Source of the DNA: Lachnospiraceae bacterium
GTDB taxonomy: Bacteria; Bacillota; Clostridia; Lachnospirales; Lachnospiraceae
Reading direction: 5' to 3'
NCBI GenBank assembly: GCA_024689465.1
Contig: JAILDL010000115.1
Location: 1 to 41,702, forward strand
DNA length: 41,702 nt
Shown: piece after piece, positions 1-7,816 of the stretch
How the letters are laid out: each line of letters starts with the position of its first letter
Position numbering within the stretch: the first letter of the stretch is position 1
Notes under the pieces: generated by a model
Database searches by the model: none
What the model was told of the DNA's origin: nothing
What the model saw: only the letters and a program-made list of their open reading frames with translations
Translations under genes and position numbers: made by a program

Positions 1-819
1 ATCGCAGATGCCCTGGTCGATGCCGGCTTTGATGTGATCTGCCATGCCACCAATCACGCGCTGGATAAGGGTAAGAAGGGGATCTTAAACACCCTCTCCA
101 ACTGGGAGGAAGACTACCCGGATATCACCGTCCTGGGAATCTACGATAACGAAGCGGATTCCGAAGAGATCCCCCTTGTGTCCGTTAACGGAATCACCCT
201 GGCAATCCTCAATTATACCTACGGCACCAACGGCATCGCCCTTCCTTCCGATATGCCCTACTGTGTGGAGCTGCTGGACAAGGAGAAGGTGATCGCCGAT
301 CTGGAGCAGGCGGAAAGCCTGGCGGATTTTACCATCGTTTGCCCCCACTGGGGCGTGGAATATTCCCTGACCCCGTCGCAGGATCAGGAAAACTGGTGTA
401 AACTGTTCTTGGACCACGGCGCAGATCTGGTCCTGGGCACACATCCTCATGTCATCGAACCCGTGACGGTAATGGAGGATGATGCCGGCCATTCCATGGT
501 GGTCTATTATTCCCTGGGAAACTTTGTAAACTGGACCTCCGGCACAGGGGCAGGGGTTGCCAACCGCATGGTAGGCGGTATGGCGGATGTGACGCTGGAA
601 AGAGACAAGGACGGAACCGTCAAAGTCTCCGATTACGGTGTGATCCCGCTGATCTGTCATGTGCGCTCCGGGCATGACGGTGTCACCGTTTACCCGCTTG
701 GGGAATATGATGAAACACTGGGAAATGAAAATGAGATCCGCTCTCAGGACAGTGCTTTTTCCTACGACTACTGCAGAGAGCTGACGGAATCTATATGGGG
801 TGAGGTAGTGAGAAAATGA
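1..819 (+). CDS. CapA family protein (PGA_cap metallophosphatase-like), 5' end missing
   Basis: The reading frame is open from the first base, so the N-terminus lies outside the window; the first ATG inside (position 34) is internal. The visible 272 residues carry the CapA/PGA_cap pattern: ICHATNHALDKG (metal-binding Asn-His), CPHWGVEY, GADLVLGTHPHVIEP and YYSLGNFV. These are calcineurin-like phosphoesterase motifs found in poly-gamma-glutamate/capsule proteins. In this family the protein usually sits outside the membrane and takes part in surface polymer handling, but most clostridial members have no proven substrate. The stop codon overlaps the next start by four bases (ATGA at 816-819), so the two genes are co-translated. 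Family assignment is firm; function is inferred. Confidence 0.88.
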   Translation: MADALVDAGFDVICHATNHALDKGKKGILNTLSNWEEDYPDITVLGIYDNEADSEEIPLVSVNGITLAILNYTYGTNGIALPSDMPYCVELLDKEKVIADLEQAESLADFTIVCPHWGVEYSLTPSQDQENWCKLFLDHGADLVLGTHPHVIEPVTVMEDDAGHSMVVYYSLGNFVNWTSGTGAGVANRMVGGMADVTLERDKDGTVKVSDYGVIPLICHVRSGHDGVTVYPLGEYDETLGNENEIRSQDSAFSYDYCRELTESIWGEVVRK

Positions 820-1703
820 AAAAAGTCTATTGGCATCTTCCCGGATTTTGCGTGTATTTCTACATGAATCAGGTGATGATCCATCTGATGCAGACCTATC
901 CGGAAAAGTTTGAAGAAGGGTACACCGTGGGCAGTGTCTACGGCACCTTTCCCGGCGCCATCTGGAACGGCGGACGGGCGGTGATCGGCATTACCCCCAA
1001 GCGGGAAATGGAGACCATCATTTCCACCTACAACCGCTTCGGCGTACCGGTGCGCTTTACCTGGACCAATTCCCTGCTGGAAGAAAAGCATTTAAACGAT
1101 ACCTACTGTAACCTGATCATGGACCTGGCAAACAACGGACAAAACCAGGTGCTGGTCAATCGTCCGGTATTGGAGGATTATCTGAAGAAAAAGTACCCGA
1201 AGTTTAAATACATCTCTTCTACCACCAAACGGATCACGGATCTAAAGGGCATACAGGAGGAACTGGCCAAGGATTACTACCTGGTGGTCCTGGACTATGA
1301 CCTCAATCACAATGAGGCCGTTTTAAAGGCCTTAGAGCCCTCTGCAGACAAGATTGAGATCCTGGTGGATGAAGTATGCTTCCCGGGCTGCACCAAGCGT
1401 GCGGAGCATTATAAGGCCGAATCTGCCTGCCAGCTCTCTTTTGATAAGGGAAAGCCTTTCCCCTGTCCCAATCGGACGAAAGCACCTTCCTTTGAGGAAT
1501 GCAAAAAACGCCCGGCGTTCATCGGGCGTGAGGACATCGGCAGCTACATAGACCGTGGATATATAAACTTTAAGATCGTGGGACGCGGTCTTCCCCCGGA
1601 GATGGTCAAGGAATCCTATCTCTACTATCTTCCCAGGGAAGAAGAACGGGAATGGGTACGGAACAAACTGGAATCGGAATTAGCTAAGATCACAAAGAGG
1701 TAG
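816..1703 (+). CDS. Conserved protein with U32-like cysteine motif, unknown function
   Basis: This 295-residue protein starts at an ATG overlapping the CapA stop. I do not recognise a characterised family with certainty. The middle reads VVLDYDLNHNE, then KIEILVDEVCFPGCTKRAEHY, followed by an FPCPNR segment and a Cys in FEECKKR. The beta-strand plus clustered cysteines resemble peptidase U32/UbiU-V-like TIM-barrel proteins that hold an Fe-S cluster, and proteins of this appearance are frequent and unnamed in Clostridia. No signal peptide or membrane segment is visible, so it is probably cytoplasmic. Coupling to the CapA gene suggests a shared pathway, but the product could equally be an independent enzyme. 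The stop codon lies inside the stem of the following terminator. Confidence 0.75.
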   Translation: MKKVYWHLPGFCVYFYMNQVMIHLMQTYPEKFEEGYTVGSVYGTFPGAIWNGGRAVIGITPKREMETIISTYNRFGVPVRFTWTNSLLEEKHLNDTYCNLIMDLANNGQNQVLVNRPVLEDYLKKKYPKFKYISSTTKRITDLKGIQEELAKDYYLVVLDYDLNHNEAVLKALEPSADKIEILVDEVCFPGCTKRAEHYKAESACQLSFDKGKPFPCPNRTKAPSFEECKKRPAFIGREDIGSYIDRGYINFKIVGRGLPPEMVKESYLYYLPREEEREWVRNKLESELAKITKR

Positions 1704-1730
1704 AGCAAACGCTCTACCTCTTTTCTTTTT
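1694..1730 (+). terminator. Intrinsic terminator of the CapA/U32-like operon
   Basis: An 11-bp perfect stem (1696-1706 with 1711-1721) extends by two A-T pairs, has an AAAC loop and is followed by TTTTCTTTTTT. The U-tract favours the plus strand. It separates the plus-strand operon from the convergent transporter gene, whose stop is at 1735. Confidence 0.9.
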
Positions 1731-1734
1731 TGTA

Positions 1735-3102
1735 TCAACCTGCAAAGATCATCAGCATCATCAGGGCAAAGCAGATCACAAAGGAGATGGCTCCCGTGTC
1801 GTTCTCTTTTCCTGCTGTCATCAGGGGCATCTCTTCCACCGTCGTAAAGATGATGGCGCCTCCTGCCATGGCCATCACATAAGGCATGACCGCCGGAAAC
1901 AGTAAGAGGGCCAGTAAGGTGATCACCGCCAGCAGCGGCACGGTCACACCGGAGACCACGCCGAAAAAGAAAGCCTTTCCTACCCCGGTTCCCTTTTCTC
2001 TGGCGGGAAGGGATACGAACAGGGCTTCCGGGAAATTCTGCACTGCAATGGCGACTGCCAGGATCAGGGCCATGGAAACACTGATCCACTCTGTTTTCAT
2101 AAAGTGTGCCGCATAGACTGCCCCCAGCGCGATCCCTTCCGGAACATGGTGGATCAGTTCTGCCAGCATCATTTTCGTTTCTGTCTTAAGACCGCTCTCC
2201 GGTCCTTCCGTGATCTCTACAAAAGCATGGGTATGGGGCACCACATGGTCCAGCACATATAACAGGACAACGCCCAGGCAGAAAAAGCCGATGATGGGCC
2301 CGATCTCGCGGATCCCGTGTCCATCCAGACTGCCGATGGCAGGTTCGATCATCCCCCATACGGAGATGGAAAACATGATCCCCGCGGAAGCTCCTGCCAT
2401 AACGGTCCGAAAGCTGTCGGTCAGGGGCTTTTTCGCATAGACAAAGGCTGCACCTGCCACGGTTCCCACAAGAGGGATCAGCATCCCGAAGATCACATCG
2501 GAATTGTTCATGGCACCGGATGTATCCAAGGCATCCAGCAGCGTATTTAAACCGATGAACACCAGGATCGTACCACCCATGACTTCGGAACCTGCTTTGT
2601 AACGGGTCCCGAAGAGATTTCCGATCTTTACACCGATGCAGGAGATCAAAAAGGTCACCACCGCGATGATACCGGAGGCAAGGGCCGTGTTTGCGATCTT
2701 CCCCATATCCAGGATCTGCACCGGGATCGCTACAAAGGTAATGCCCACTGCCAGGGCATCAATGCTGGTAGCAACCGCCATGATAAACATGGTCTTTACG
2801 TCCAGCCCCGCACTTGTCTCCTCTTCCTCTTCGGAAAAGGCTTCCCGGATCATATTGACACCGATCAGGGTAAGCAGGATAAAGGCCACCCAGGGTGCCA
2901 CAATGCGGATCCATTTTTCAAATCCGGACCCTAACAGGAATCCGATGAAAGGCATGAGGCCCTGGAAGGAACCAAACCAGATTCCGCAGATCAGTATTTC
3001 TTTTATAGAAAGCTTCTTAACCGCCAGACCTTTGCAGATGGATACGGCAAAAGCATCCATCGCCAGGCCCACCGCCAGAAGCAGGATCTCAAATATTCCC
3101 AT
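1735..3102 (-). CDS. MntP-ZIP fusion: manganese-efflux domain joined to a ZIP metal transporter domain
   Basis: One 455-residue reading frame joins two complete transporter families. Residues 1-195 are MntP-like (Mn2+ exporter): AMDAFAVSICKG at 14-25 holds the Asp at position 16, and the repeat half has SIDALAVG at 113-120. Residues 203-455 are a ZIP transporter of the ZupT/GufA type, with LIPLVGT at its start, HHVPEG at 318-323 (TM4 metal site), QNFPEA at 355-360 (TM5, Gln in place of the usual His) and TTVEEMP near the last helix. About 14 helices are expected. I chose ATG at 3102 because GGAGG lies five bases upstream; a TTG at 3114 would overlap that site. Known: MntP exports Mn2+, ZIP proteins move Zn/Fe/Mn inward. 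Inferred: a metal-balancing or two-substrate carrier. The nitroreductase upstream is separated by a terminator. Confidence 0.9.
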   Translation of the reverse strand: MGIFEILLLAVGLAMDAFAVSICKGLAVKKLSIKEILICGIWFGSFQGLMPFIGFLLGSGFEKWIRIVAPWVAFILLTLIGVNMIREAFSEEEEETSAGLDVKTMFIMAVATSIDALAVGITFVAIPVQILDMGKIANTALASGIIAVVTFLISCIGVKIGNLFGTRYKAGSEVMGGTILVFIGLNTLLDALDTSGAMNNSDVIFGMLIPLVGTVAGAAFVYAKKPLTDSFRTVMAGASAGIMFSISVWGMIEPAIGSLDGHGIREIGPIIGFFCLGVVLLYVLDHVVPHTHAFVEITEGPESGLKTETKMMLAELIHHVPEGIALGAVYAAHFMKTEWISVSMALILAVAIAVQNFPEALFVSLPAREKGTGVGKAFFFGVVSGVTVPLLAVITLLALLLFPAVMPYVMAMAGGAIIFTTVEEMPLMTAGKENDTGAISFVICFALMMLMIFAG

Positions 3103-3128
3103 GCTAACCTCCAAAAACGATTACTCTG

Positions 3129-3159
3129 ATTATACTCCTTTTCCGGTCCCATGCATCAA
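3129..3159 (-). promoter_or_regulatory. Promoter of the MntP-ZIP gene
   Basis: On the minus strand a perfect TATAAT (3129-3134) stands about 27 bases before the start codon. A TTGATG-like -35 lies 19 bp away, a long spacer. The 5' leader would be only about 20 nt, which leaves no room for the yybP-ykoY manganese riboswitch often found before mntP. Confidence 0.5.
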
Positions 3160-3196
3160 AAAACCGGTATTTAGTCTGGATTGGCTAAATACCGGT
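3158..3196 (-). terminator. Intrinsic terminator after the nitroreductase gene
   Basis: A perfect 12-bp stem (3163-3174 with 3185-3196), 10-nt loop and six T residues on the minus strand follow the nitroreductase stop codon by 13 bases. Confidence 0.9.
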
Positions 3197-3209
3197 AAAA
3201 CGGCTCTTT

Positions 3210-3737
3210 TTACAAATACGTGATCTGCTTTGTGGCATCATAGGTGTGAGGTTCCTTAATCACCGCCTTATGGCCTACGGCAAGGGCGATCTCATACTCA
3301 TACCCGTCAGGGATCGCCAGCTTGGCTGCAAACTCATCCTTTCGCTCTCCCCGCAGGGCATCATAGATGCAGCCGATGATCAGGCTGCCCAAACCCAGTT
3401 CCTCCGCGGTAAGGGCCATGTTCTGCACGGCAATGCCCGCATCCAGAGGGCTCCATTTATAACTTGCATCCGCACTGATCACGATCACCGTGGGGGCTTC
3501 GTAGTAGAAATTGTGCTGTACATTGTTAAGATCTCGCAGACGGTTCTTCTCATCTTCCACTTCCCTTAATGCCGGGTGATCCCCGTCCAGTACGGAGAAA
3601 TGGATCTCCTGCTTATTGGCTGCGGTAGGTGCCTTGAGGCCTGCTTCCAGAATGGTCTTGATCTCCAGTTCCGTCAGTTTTTCTTCTGTATAGCCCCTGG
3701 TAGAGCTTCTCTTGGTAATTGCTTCCGATACGTTCAT
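3210..3737 (-). CDS. Nitroreductase family protein (FMN-dependent)
   Basis: The 175-residue length and motifs fit the small nitroreductase family. The N-terminal RSSTRGY contacts FMN phosphate in relatives; KAPTAANKQ follows near residue 36, and the C-terminal part has EELGLGSLIIGCI with Gly-rich flavin contacts. Such enzymes reduce nitro groups, quinones or other electrophiles with NAD(P)H in the cytoplasm; the natural substrate cannot be read from sequence. The ATG at 3737 follows an AAGGA-type site. The gene is monocistronic: its own terminator lies immediately downstream, and the next gene upstream ends or starts with separate signals. Confidence 0.88.
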   Translation of the reverse strand: MNVSEAITKRSSTRGYTEEKLTELEIKTILEAGLKAPTAANKQEIHFSVLDGDHPALREVEDEKNRLRDLNNVQHNFYYEAPTVIVISADASYKWSPLDAGIAVQNMALTAEELGLGSLIIGCIYDALRGERKDEFAAKLAIPDGYEYEIALAVGHKAVIKEPHTYDATKQITYL

Positions 3738-3783
3738 GTATGTCCTTCTCCTTTGGTGTTAAGCCGGAACCAATCCCTTCGGA

Positions 3784-4365
3784 TCAGATGGTTCCGATGT
3801 CGATATCCCCCTTCAGATCCGAGAGAATGATCTCGTTATCGTCCAGGTTGACGGTATCCACTTCCACGCCTTCCCCTTTGAAGGTAAAGGCGGACAGTCT
3901 TGCTTTTCCGATCAGACTGGGACGGATGATGAGGCAGTCCGGATGAAACTTCTTTCGCCAGGAGCTCTGCTCACTGGTCAGGATCACTCTGGGATCCCGG
4001 TCATCCACTAACAGCCAGTAGATAAAGTAATCCTTTTCATCGAAGCGGTTCATCACCGCCGAATGGTCACTTTTCCAAATACGGATATAGTAAAACAGAT
4101 ACAGTCCTATGGATTCGGCCAGCAGAAGGATGAGGGATGCCCATTGCAACAGTCCTAAGCTGCCCCAGCGATGCTGCAGGCTGACCGTCACGGACAGGAT
4201 CCCAAGAAGCGCCAGCACCAGCCAGGAAAGGTTCTTAAATTTGCGCATGTCCCTGCGAAAACGCAGTTCCACGTTGTAATCGCTGTTTTCATCATCAAAG
4301 GTAAGGCGCATCTGCCGTACTTTTTTCAGATTCTCCAGCTTGGTACGTTCCTGTATGATCTTCAT
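3784..4365 (-). CDS. Hypothetical two-TM membrane protein
   Basis: The 193-residue product is not a family I can name. It has a charged N-terminal segment (about 1-45), two hydrophobic helices (about 47-64 and 72-95) joined by a short turn, and a C-terminal soluble domain of about 95 residues with a strand-rich pattern ending LKGDIDIGTI. The layout resembles small membrane proteins with a PH-like or YcxB-like cytosolic domain, but I see no diagnostic motif. The ATG at 4365 is preceded by a strong GGAGGG site. The 46 bases to the nitroreductase start show no terminator, so the two may share a transcript. Confidence 0.75.
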   Translation of the reverse strand: MKIIQERTKLENLKKVRQMRLTFDDENSDYNVELRFRRDMRKFKNLSWLVLALLGILSVTVSLQHRWGSLGLLQWASLILLLAESIGLYLFYYIRIWKSDHSAVMNRFDEKDYFIYWLLVDDRDPRVILTSEQSSWRKKFHPDCLIIRPSLIGKARLSAFTFKGEGVEVDTVNLDDNEIILSDLKGDIDIGTI

Positions 4366-4481
4366 CTGACTCCCTCCTTTCCTCTCATAGCTTCCGATGG
4401 TCTGTTTCTATCTTTATTGTAGCAGATACTACGCAAATGGCTATAAACTCCCTGTTGAATAACCATTAAATAATTCTAAAA

Positions 4482-4540
4482 CAAAATCGGCCGCAGGAAA
4501 CAAAAGCACCTCATCGGTATACCCTGTTTCTGCAGCCGCC
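4482..4540 (-). terminator. Probable terminator of the 46-residue small gene
   Basis: An imperfect hairpin (about 4488-4503 with 4524-4540, GGC-TGCAGAAAC type arms with wobble pairs) is followed on the minus strand by a T-rich stretch. The loop is long, so the call is moderate. Confidence 0.5.
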
Positions 4541-4575
4541 TTTTACTGTGTGATCTGTTGTGCCGGAGTTACCCC

Positions 4576-4716
4576 TTATTCTGCATACTCACTGGATGCA
4601 TACTCCTGCTCCAGTTCCTTCTTCTCTTCTTCCGGCATATTGTTGAAGATATTCTTGGAAGCATCCGGGGTCTGCCCCAGGTGCTTGATCGCAAACAGCC
4701 ATAATTCAAAATTCAT
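4576..4716 (-). CDS. Small conserved-looking protein, 46 residues
   Basis: The product begins MNFELWLFAIKHLG and ends EQEYASSEYAE. Support: an ATG with GGGAG seven bases upstream, a hairpin with T-rich tail downstream, and a clean acidic/helical composition. The middle (NNMPEEEKKELEQEY) is a likely single amphipathic helix. There is no membrane segment or signal. Function unknown. Neighbours on both sides have their own signals, so this is probably a separate short transcript. A chance ORF is possible, but the combination of ribosome site, terminator and codon use argues against it. Confidence 0.6.
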   Translation of the reverse strand: MNFELWLFAIKHLGQTPDASKNIFNNMPEEEKKELEQEYASSEYAE

Positions 4717-4853
4717 ACCAATACTCCCTTTGTATAGAGCGATAACCGCTCCTTTGTAGAACTATTGTATCGAAAACGACCTGTATTTTCAAGCAAAAAT
4801 ACTACAGGTTGCCAAAAATGACACAGGGTCTTTGTGCGCGGATACGCGGGACA

Positions 4854-6323
4854 TTATCGGCTTAATTCTCCCATTTTGGCAGCGATCTGATCCATGATCT
4901 TTCGGGATGCTTCTACCCGGTCCGCATTCTCCCGGCTGACTTCTACGGTTTCCTTGGTCGTAGAAGCGAACAGCTCGCTGGTTTCCAGAAGACGACTGGC
5001 AGAGCTGACCACTTCATCATTGGAACTCTGGATCCGCAGCATATCATCCTTGATGGTATGAAGGGTTCTTTGCAGTTCGGAAGACTGCTGCTTCGTTTCC
5101 TTCAGCTGCTCCATGGTCTGCTGTACCTGATCCGCCTGTCCATGGGCCATGTCCACGGTCTGATCGGCATATGCGGATACTTCTCCCGCATTATCCTGCA
5201 ATTCCTTTAACAGCTTTGTGATCTCTTCGGTCGAGACCTTCGTCTTGGTAGCCAGATCTCCGATCTCTTCTGCAACGACTGCGAATCCTCTTCCTGCTTC
5301 TCCGGCTCTGGCAGCCTCAATGGATGCATTTAATGCCAGCAGATTGGTCTGGCTGGAAATATTCAGGATCATATCCGTAATGTTCCGGGCATCTTCTGAA
5401 GACTGTTTCTGCTTCTCCGCCGCATCCTTCATCCGATTTCCCACCTGAATGGTTTCTGCGGTCTTCTGCACCAGTACTTCCATATCGGCCAACGAACGAT
5501 CCAGGACATCTGCCATTCCTGCCGAAACATCCACAGCAGAAGCTGCAACCTGATTGGTTTCGTCCAAAAATCCCTGGATCTCATCGGTTTGTTTCGTCTG
5601 CCTGGAAACTTCGTCTACGATCTCTGCATTGTTTCGACCCATCTGCTCAACGCTGGTACTGACATTCCCGGAGCTTTGTCCAATGGTATCCAGAGAATCC
5701 TTTAAATCCTCTATGTTCCTGCCAACCTCCGATGTGATCGCTACGATCTGCTCGGAAACCCGTTCTCTCTCTTCGGCAGCCTGTTCGATCTCTTCTGTAT
5801 TCTCACGGATAAACCGGGTCAGAAGTCTGGTACCCATGATGGTAGTGACAGCCGTCAGGATCACGATGATCGCTTCAACCATGGTTCCTTCCAGCACATC
5901 CGCAGGATCCGCCCCACGGAAATTCAGGATACAGCGCACCACGTTGAGAACCAGCAGTACCACGCTTAAGAAATTACTGATGGTTACGTTCAGGTAAAAG
6001 ATCATCACGATCATAACCGGGATCAGATAGGGAAAGACTGCATTGGATGCCGCCATCAGCAGCATAACGCAGTAAACAACCGAATACCCTACCGCTACAT
6101 ACTGATAAAACATGTCTTTCCTGGTAAAGTAGAAAAACAAGGTAACTGCATAATTGATCAGCGTTACAGCGACCGGTACCAGCGACTGTATCGGCGGAAG
6201 CCCGGACTGAGAAAGCTGTGCCATCAGCCCCATAAAGCCAAAGATCGTTGAAACGGTAATTACAATAAACAAAACCTTATTTACACTGACCAGCTGTTTT
6301 TGTGTTAATCCTGTGTGTCCCAT
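4854..6323 (-). CDS. Methyl-accepting chemotaxis protein with multi-TM N-terminus
   Basis: The 489-residue receptor starts at ATG 6323, where AAGGAGG stands five to six bases upstream; an in-frame start further up would sit before that site. Residues about 10-170 hold six hydrophobic segments with only short loops, so there is no classical extracellular ligand domain. There is no clear HAMP domain. The cytoplasmic signalling hairpin carries the nearly invariant [21 protein letters not shown] and [15 protein letters not shown] motif, which contacts CheA/CheW. It probably senses a membrane or energy-related cue, or a small ligand in the membrane bundle. It lies 39 bases after the AlkD-like gene and is probably in the same transcript. 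Confidence 0.92.
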   Translation of the reverse strand: MGHTGLTQKQLVSVNKVLFIVITVSTIFGFMGLMAQLSQSGLPPIQSLVPVAVTLINYAVTLFFYFTRKDMFYQYVAVGYSVVYCVMLLMAASNAVFPYLIPVMIVMIFYLNVTISNFLSVVLLVLNVVRCILNFRGADPADVLEGTMVEAIIVILTAVTTIMGTRLLTRFIRENTEEIEQAAEERERVSEQIVAITSEVGRNIEDLKDSLDTIGQSSGNVSTSVEQMGRNNAEIVDEVSRQTKQTDEIQGFLDETNQVAASAVDVSAGMADVLDRSLADMEVLVQKTAETIQVGNRMKDAAEKQKQSSEDARNITDMILNISSQTNLLALNASIEAARAGEAGRGFAVVAEEIGDLATKTKVSTEEITKLLKELQDNAGEVSAYADQTVDMAHGQADQVQQTMEQLKETKQQSSELQRTLHTIKDDMLRIQSSNDEVVSSASRLLETSELFASTTKETVEVSRENADRVEASRKIMDQIAAKMGELSR

Positions 6324-6362
6324 CGTTGCCTCCTTGTTTTCGCTTGATAGCAATATCGTATT

Positions 6363-7034
6363 CTATCGAAATCCCTTTAATTCTGCCTTATGTTCTTCCG
6401 AAACCCGGAAACTCTCTATCGCCTTCTGGATCGCCTTTTTATGGGTCCAGTCATCCAGCCGATGCTCCCGGATATAGGGCAGGGTCGCATCGTACTGCTT
6501 TGCCAGGGCCGTTGCAAAGAACCAGGCGATCATCATCTTTAAGTAGTAGTCCTCTCCCTCTTTGGTGGCCACCAGTTCCAGGTATTCCGGCTTAAAATCA
6601 CTGTCCAGAAATTCGTTCATCAGCATCCGCATGCCAAAACGGGCCGTATAAGTATGGTCCGATCCGATCCATTTCCGGATCTCGACGATCAGCTCCTTAT
6701 GATGCTTTTTAAAAACCTTCGGACTGGACTGATCACAGACCGGCCAGCAATCCACATAAGGTAAAAAGCAGTCTACTTCTTCCAGACAGGTCGCATAGTC
6801 TTTGATCAAGGCGATCAGAAAGAAATGCACCAGATTTTCTTCGTAATAGGTGTGGGGTAAAGTATGCAGGAAAGTTTCCGCCTCTGCGGTACCAAAAAGC
6901 TCTTTGGCGATCTGCCGCATGGCAGGCGTGCGCACGCCGATGATGGAATCCGGTGAAATGTTGGGCACAAGTTTTGTCTGAAACTCCCGATACTTCAGGT
7001 CCTGTGCCTGCATCAAACGCTCATAAACAGACAT
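6363..7034 (-). CDS. DNA alkylation repair protein, AlkD-like HEAT-repeat family
   Basis: The 223-residue protein matches the short DNA-alkylation-repair family (PF08713 type) made of helical HEAT-like repeats. Visible signatures are IIGVRTPAMRQIAKEL near the N-terminus, VDCWPVCDQ (the Trp/Asp region that faces the lesion in AlkD) and TARFGMRMLMNEFL. Known AlkD proteins excise N3- or N7-alkyl purines without base flipping; several clostridial relatives are untested. ATG at 7034 has GGGAG upstream. A tandem TTGACA promoter lies about 50 bases before the start. The following chemotaxis gene is close and shows no terminator between. Confidence 0.88.
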   Translation of the reverse strand: MSVYERLMQAQDLKYREFQTKLVPNISPDSIIGVRTPAMRQIAKELFGTAEAETFLHTLPHTYYEENLVHFFLIALIKDYATCLEEVDCFLPYVDCWPVCDQSSPKVFKKHHKELIVEIRKWIGSDHTYTARFGMRMLMNEFLDSDFKPEYLELVATKEGEDYYLKMMIAWFFATALAKQYDATLPYIREHRLDDWTHKKAIQKAIESFRVSEEHKAELKGFR

Positions 7035-7079
7035 ATTTTACTCCCTTCAGTTTCATTTTATCGGTGAACTAAGACGGTT

Positions 7080-7108
7080 GCAATATGTCAATTGGGGGCA
7101 AATGTCAA
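7080..7108 (-). promoter_or_regulatory. Promoter of the AlkD-like/chemotaxis transcript
   Basis: On the minus strand TTGACA (7103-7108) and TATTGC (7080-7085) are 17 bp apart. A second TTGACA occurs inside the spacer (7087-7092), because the 10-mer ATGTCAATTG is repeated in the plus strand. Confidence 0.5.
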
Positions 7109-7169
7109 TTGTGAACGCTTCAGAAGGGAAAAACATCCCTATACAAGCTTCGGTGAAAGCGACAGGTGT

Positions 7170-7205
7170 AAAAAAAAGAAGGAAGCCCGTCGTTAGCTTC
7201 CTTCT
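7170..7205 (-). terminator. Minus-strand intrinsic terminator in the 7.2 kb gap
   Basis: A perfect 10-bp stem (7177-7186 with 7196-7205) is followed by a run of seven or more T on the minus strand. It would end transcripts coming from the 100-residue ORF at 7430-7732 or from a non-coding RNA in the gap. Confidence 0.85.
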
Positions 7206-7438
7206 CGTAGAGGGGGGAGATAAATCGATCAATATCGATTCACCAAATTCTGTTCAAAGAACTCATCTGTATTATTACATAGTAATATCACAATTACAAT
7301 ATGTTTTTGCAAATTATTTTCTGTTTTTGATTTTTACTGTGTCCGTTCTGTGACCCTCCGCGTAGTAGGATACTTGTAGGGAGTTTGATACAGAGCAGGT
7401 TGTGGGTCACGGATCCACACCTGCTTCTTTTATTTTTT
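7206..7438 (+). other. Gene-poor region with hairpins; plus-strand terminator and possible structured RNA
   Basis: No credible protein gene was seen between 7035 and 7429. The plus strand at about 7395-7424 forms a stem of GCAGG-T-GTGG type and ends in TTCTTTTATTTTTT, a good plus-strand terminator, although no plus-strand gene precedes it. Just upstream, TCTGT...ACAGA and CTCC...GGAG arms enclose a second fold. GTGACCC near 7350 can pair either with GGGTCAC in the terminator hairpin's interior or stay free. This is the pattern of a small RNA or an attenuator. The rest (7206-7340) is AT-rich, with one 7-bp inverted repeat (AATCGAT type). Confidence 0.4.
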
Positions 7439-7732
7439 CGATCTGTCCTCGTTTTTCGGATTCATCGCCGGCATTCCGGTAATAGGATTTCTGTTCTGAT
7501 ATTCCTGTACTGCCTTCTGAAAACGCTCCCACTCTTTCGCATCGGATTCTTCCAGATAACTGTAATCCACATCGCCGTACAATTCCCTTGGCAAAGATCC
7601 GTACACTTTCCGCACAGAGGCCCTTCCAACGGCGTCCATATCAAACCCGCTCAGATCCAACCCCATCTGTTCCAGCATGTTGGGCTGGGTCGGATATTCA
7701 TTTTCTTCGTTCTTATGAAAAAATCTGATCAA
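7430..7732 (-). CDS. Hypothetical protein, about 100 residues
   Basis: The frame gives MIRFFHKNEENEYPTQPN... and ends NPKNEDRSKK. The centre (SVRKVYGSLPRELYGDVDY, then EWERFQKAVQEYQ) looks like a genuine helical protein, with no membrane segment. I do not recognise the family. The start is uncertain: the only early start codon is TTG at 7732, whose nearest purine-rich site (AAAGGA) is about 14 bases away and buried in a 14-bp hairpin; the next choice is ATG at 7678, without a visible ribosome site. It lies behind the chemotaxis receptor gene and may be read from the same promoter. Confidence 0.55.
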   Translation of the reverse strand: MIRFFHKNEENEYPTQPNMLEQMGLDLSGFDMDAVGRASVRKVYGSLPRELYGDVDYSYLEESDAKEWERFQKAVQEYQNRNPITGMPAMNPKNEDRSKK

Positions 7733-7734
7733 AT

Positions 7735-7771
7735 TAATAAGGCATATCCTTTCTGGTGATATGCCTTATTA
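7735..7771 (-). terminator. 14-bp hairpin behind the chemotaxis gene, overlapping the next translation start region
   Basis: Arms 7735-7748 and 7758-7771 pair perfectly with a 9-nt loop that contains AAAGGA on the minus strand. The T-tract that follows is interrupted (AATTTGATCAGATTTTTT). It may be a leaky terminator of the receptor gene or a structure that controls translation of the 100-residue ORF. Confidence 0.5.
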
Positions 7772-7816
7772 TAAACATTTTTATGTATTTCTGTCATTTC
7801 ACCCCAGGTTTAAATC

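Noticed and set aside
3103-3160. Manganese (yybP-ykoY) riboswitch before the MntP-ZIP gene.
   Set aside because: The promoter leaves only about 20 nt of leader.
2636-3223. 195-residue plus-strand open frame opposite the MntP-ZIP gene.
   Set aside because: Composition follows the reverse of the real gene (many Met/Ile/Ser from antisense frame); no ribosome site.
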